Of a stretch of 64,000 nt of DNA, positions 61,507-64,000 are shown in pieces (the stretch's first letter is position 1; the number at the start of each line of letters is the position of its first letter). The stretch comes from Crocinitomix sp. (GTDB lineage: Bacteria > Bacteroidota > Bacteroidia > Flavobacteriales_D > Crocinitomicaceae). Both the position numbers and the translations under genes were made by a program. The stretch spans positions 1-64,000 of the forward strand of contig WTCE01000013.1 of NCBI GenBank assembly GCA_013138735.1. Direction: 5' to 3'. The notes under the pieces are model-generated. The model saw only the letters and a list, made by a program, of their open reading frames with translations. It did not search any database and had not been told where the DNA came from.

Positions 61507-62058
61507 ATGACATTTTTATTTACAACAGAACGATTACAAGTACGTCCATTAAACATTGGTGACATAGTTGCCTTGCACAAAATGCATAGTAACCCAAAAG
61601 TAATGCAGTATACTGACAGCACCACAAATTCAATCGAAGAAGAGCGAGTTAATTTAAAAAAGATTCTGGATTGCTACGAGAAACCGAATAATGACTATTG
61701 GATTTGGGGAGTAGAACGCAAAAGCAATAATGAATTGATAGGAACTTGTGCTATGCTAAAATCAAAAATTGCCGATTCGGATTTTCCGAAAGATGAAATT
61801 GGCTATCGCTTTTTAGAGGATTGTTGGGGCAATGGATTCGGAAATGAGATTACAAAAGGACTCTTAAACTATGCTTTTACACAATGTGGTAAGACGGAAA
61901 TTGTTGCAGAAGTAGATGAATTAAATGTAGCATCTATCAAAATATTAGAGAAACATCTGATTTTTGTTAAGGCCTATTATAGTGAAGAATATAAGTCAAA
62001 TGACAGAAAGTATCGCATTGATAAAACAACGTTTTTAAGCCGTAATCAAGAGCAGTAA
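61507..62058 (+). CDS. GNAT-family N-acetyltransferase (RimJ/RimL-like)
   Basis: This 183-aa protein opens TERLQVRPLNIGDIVALHKM HSNPKVMQYTD, typical of the RimJ/RimL subgroup (Acetyltransf_3). Later come EIGYRFLEDCWGNGFGNEITKG in the acetyl-CoA loop and EVDELNVASIKILEKHLIFV at the end. It would acetylate a protein N-terminus, an amine or an antibiotic. It follows an interspersed repeat element directly. Confidence 0.85.
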   Translation: MTFLFTTERLQVRPLNIGDIVALHKMHSNPKVMQYTDSTTNSIEEERVNLKKILDCYEKPNNDYWIWGVERKSNNELIGTCAMLKSKIADSDFPKDEIGYRFLEDCWGNGFGNEITKGLLNYAFTQCGKTEIVAEVDELNVASIKILEKHLIFVKAYYSEEYKSNDRKYRIDKTTFLSRNQEQ

Positions 62059-62087
62059 TCTTTGCAAAAACAAAAAGAGCTGATTTT

Positions 62088-63749
62088 TTAAAAATTGCCA
62101 ATAAACTTTCCTTTTGGCTTTTTCACTTCGTAAATAATGGCATGTTCCTTTTCTTCCCCCGGAGCAAGTTCATAAGCCCATGTTAACGTTCCGGTTTTGC
62201 CATTTTGTTTCGCTCTAGATACATTCTTGACATTGACCACAATTTCTTCACTTTTTGAAATTGGAACTTGGTCTTTAATCACTAGATCAATTGGAAATTT
62301 CTTCTTGCTTTTTACGATCAATTCAATTCCGATTTCGGTCGTCTCAATCCCACCACTTAACTTCATTTTTTTCTCGCTGTACTGCTTAATTTTTCTTCGT
62401 TCAACTGTGATTTCATTATCTTTTCCCAACATCAATTGCAAATCTTTTTCAACCTTGGAAGGATCAATAAATAACTTGCCAACATAGGATCCTTCTAAAA
62501 AGACATTTCCAAATGCTGGGATTAAATCATACTGTTTCCATTTGCTGATTTCAGCCAATAAATAAACATTACAATCATATTTTGGCACCGCATAATAGAT
62601 GTATTTCGTTTCCATCTCAAACTCCTCCAAAACCATTACAGCCACTCCCCCATCTCCACTTATACTGTATTTCATAGTACTTTCATATTCCTTATTTATC
62701 ATTTTATGGGTAGCATGTTTGAATTGCTCCAGATAATCCGTTGTATTCGGGGTTGAAGGCCCAGTGTTTACATTCTGATAACTACCAGAAAGTTCTAAGG
62801 GTAATGATGCATTGGATATGGAAGCATTGGATATAGCACCCGAATACATGAGTTGATTCGAATTTGAATAATCGGTTCGTTTATTTTGGAAGTATAAGGC
62901 CCAAGGATGCACTTTTGGAATTGCTGCCAATATTTCTGGCTTTTTAGTGGACAGAGTTACGTTAACATCCTTCCATTCAATACCAGTATTTTGACTCACA
63001 GTTGCTTTACAAACGGTGTTCAAGGGATGCTCAAATCCTTTTGATTTTATTTCATAAAATGGTGTCCAACTTACATTGTCAACCAAATAATTTAATTCCA
63101 AATTAACAGTCATTGCTTTTTGCGCATAGATCTTCGTTTCAATAACTCCCATATTTGTGGTTCGCTCAAGTACCGAAAGACGCTTATTCAAACCGCCTGT
63201 AAGGTTCGATAAGTGCCGGTTTTCAGCTTCCAGTTTCATTATTAACACATCAATTTCATTTGTTCGATTTCTATAAAAATCTGCCAACTCTCCTAGTCTT
63301 GCTACAAATGTTTCACCGGCTTGGCCTTCAATTTTATTATGATTTTGAACCAGTTGTTTCTCCTTTTGTAAATTCGATATCTTATTATTTCTAGTGGTCA
63401 TTTTAGACGCTACGGCTTGAATGGAATCTCTAATTGCTTTAACAGCCTTATCTATGCCTATTTTAGGTTTTGATTCCTGAAAATAGCTGGTGTAGATTAC
63501 CGTAAATCCTTCGTTCCTTTGCATTCCATACAATTGAATGGAATTGGCATTAATAGCTTGTTCTAAGTCTACAAACCGGAAAACGTTTTCTCCTTTTTTA
63601 AGACTAATTCTTTTTTCACGGGTGAGTTGTGCGCCTTGTGTAAAAACTGTTGCCTCATCCACCTTCGTAGTCAAATCCACAGTTGGATTTGCTAAAAGTG
63701 ATGGGCTAAAAAGAAACAGTGCAAAGGTGATGGAAAGTATAAATTTCAT
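62088..63749 (-). CDS. DUF4139 (mucoidy inhibitor MuiA-like) secreted protein
   Basis: This 553-aa protein has a signal peptide (MKFILSITFALFLFSPSLLA). The N-terminal DUF4140-like part (VDLTTKVDEATVFTQGAQLT RE) and coiled-coil region (SIQAVASKMTTRNNKISNLQ) precede a DUF4139 beta-domain: MTVNLELNYLVDNVSWTPFY EIKSKGF, WKDVNVTLSTKKPEI, and the closing GTLTWAYELAPGEEKEHAII YEVKKPK. These proteins were named from a mucoidy inhibitor and are common in Bacteroidota envelopes. Biochemical role unclear. Confidence 0.85.
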   Translation of the reverse strand: MKFILSITFALFLFSPSLLANPTVDLTTKVDEATVFTQGAQLTREKRISLKKGENVFRFVDLEQAINANSIQLYGMQRNEGFTVIYTSYFQESKPKIGIDKAVKAIRDSIQAVASKMTTRNNKISNLQKEKQLVQNHNKIEGQAGETFVARLGELADFYRNRTNEIDVLIMKLEAENRHLSNLTGGLNKRLSVLERTTNMGVIETKIYAQKAMTVNLELNYLVDNVSWTPFYEIKSKGFEHPLNTVCKATVSQNTGIEWKDVNVTLSTKKPEILAAIPKVHPWALYFQNKRTDYSNSNQLMYSGAISNASISNASLPLELSGSYQNVNTGPSTPNTTDYLEQFKHATHKMINKEYESTMKYSISGDGGVAVMVLEEFEMETKYIYYAVPKYDCNVYLLAEISKWKQYDLIPAFGNVFLEGSYVGKLFIDPSKVEKDLQLMLGKDNEITVERRKIKQYSEKKMKLSGGIETTEIGIELIVKSKKKFPIDLVIKDQVPISKSEEIVVNVKNVSRAKQNGKTGTLTWAYELAPGEEKEHAIIYEVKKPKGKFIGNF

Positions 63750-63774
63750 AATTCGATTAATTGATTAACTCTAA

Positions 63775-63804
63775 CAAACCTATGGCTCCTCATCCGTTTA
63801 TCAA
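63775..63804 (-). promoter_or_regulatory. Bacteroidota promoter of the DUF4139 gene
   Basis: On the minus strand TTG at 63802-63804 is followed after 19 bases by TAGGTTTG at 63775-63782, a full match to TTG / TAnnTTTG. Transcription would begin about 20 bases before ATG 63749. Confidence 0.6.
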
Positions 63805-63942
63805 AGGTAGAAAAAGGCATTGTCGGACTTGCTTGAGAGAACGCCGCGAATGAAAGAGGTAAATGGAATTTCAATTTTACTAAAAGGGACTTTAAAGTGA
63901 TTTTTTTTTCAATAATAATTCCTAAACTCTTAAATTTAGTCT

Positions 63943-64000
63943 ATGAAAAATTTGGCATTAAGCACCTCCCCCGATTATTACAAAGGCTATATTGAATTGG
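63943..64000 (+). CDS. 5' end of a gene, probably DinB-family (partial)
   Basis: The frame from ATG 63943 reads MKNLALSTSPDYYKGYIEL up to the window edge. The pattern (short lead, then PDYYKGYIEL) resembles the first helix of DinB-like proteins in Bacteroidota. With only 19 residues the call is tentative. Confidence 0.4.
   Translation, partial: MKNLALSTSPDYYKGYIEL

Overview
The window looks like a chromosomal piece of a low-GC Bacteroidota bacterium, most likely of the order Flavobacteriales. The reasons are secreted proteins ending in type A sorting domains of the type IX secretion system (T9SS), many short lipoproteins with an early Cys, a Lacal_2735-type small protein, a grasp-with-spasm peptide-modification cluster, lpxB (a Gram-negative envelope), and promoters of the Bacteroidota form TTG-N(16-20)-TAnnTTTG. 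I see no rRNA, tRNA or CRISPR array.

Region 1 (about 60-9,200) is accessory DNA. A tight four-gene operon encodes an XRE regulator, a type III restriction subunit (Res), its methyltransferase (Mod) and a SWIM zinc-finger protein. It is bracketed by gene-free, palindromic, cassette-like sequence. An IS3-family element (7,359-8,629) follows, and its right end abuts the ATG of a small secreted TIMP/netrin-like protein.

Region 2 (9,200-16,900) is a run of small secreted, lipoprotein or membrane genes of mostly unknown role, with an M19 dipeptidase, a C39-like cysteine-peptidase lipoprotein and a frameshifted phytanoyl-CoA dioxygenase-family gene.

Region 3 (17,000-32,400) mixes core and accessory genes: a dicarboxylate/amino-acid symporter coupled to a secreted protein, a TPR protein, an Rnl2-type RNA ligase, an ECF sigma factor unit, an NlpC/P60 hydrolase, lpxB, a SpoIID-like protein, and a lipoprotein gene broken next to a perfect 19-bp hairpin.

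Region 4 (32,400-43,700, mostly minus strand) has acetyl-CoA synthetase, a chimeric UPF0158/T9SS fragment, a WG-repeat protein, an aspartoacylase-like M14 protein overlapping a GCS2-CBS fusion protein, and an orphan T9SS tail.

Region 5 (42,465-46,234, minus strand) is the most interesting. It is a ribosomally made, modified peptide cluster: a 59-aa precursor with a Gly-Gly leader (46,055-46,234), an ATP-grasp maturase, an overlapping 67-aa protein, a SPASM maturase without a visible radical-SAM CX3CX2C motif, and a ChaN/Tiki-like lipoprotein 26 bp downstream. A hairpin between the precursor and maturase genes could set a precursor-rich ratio.

Region 6 (46,600-64,000) holds a T9SS protein, two tandem SSB paralogues in a large inverted repeat, a VOC protein, a cold-shock protein, a T9SS glycoside hydrolase-like protein, aquaporin Z, an RluA pseudouridine synthase, a VWA protein with a MoxR-like ATPase, several lipoproteins, a GNAT acetyltransferase and a DUF4139/MuiA protein. 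The start of a probable DinB-like gene runs off the end.
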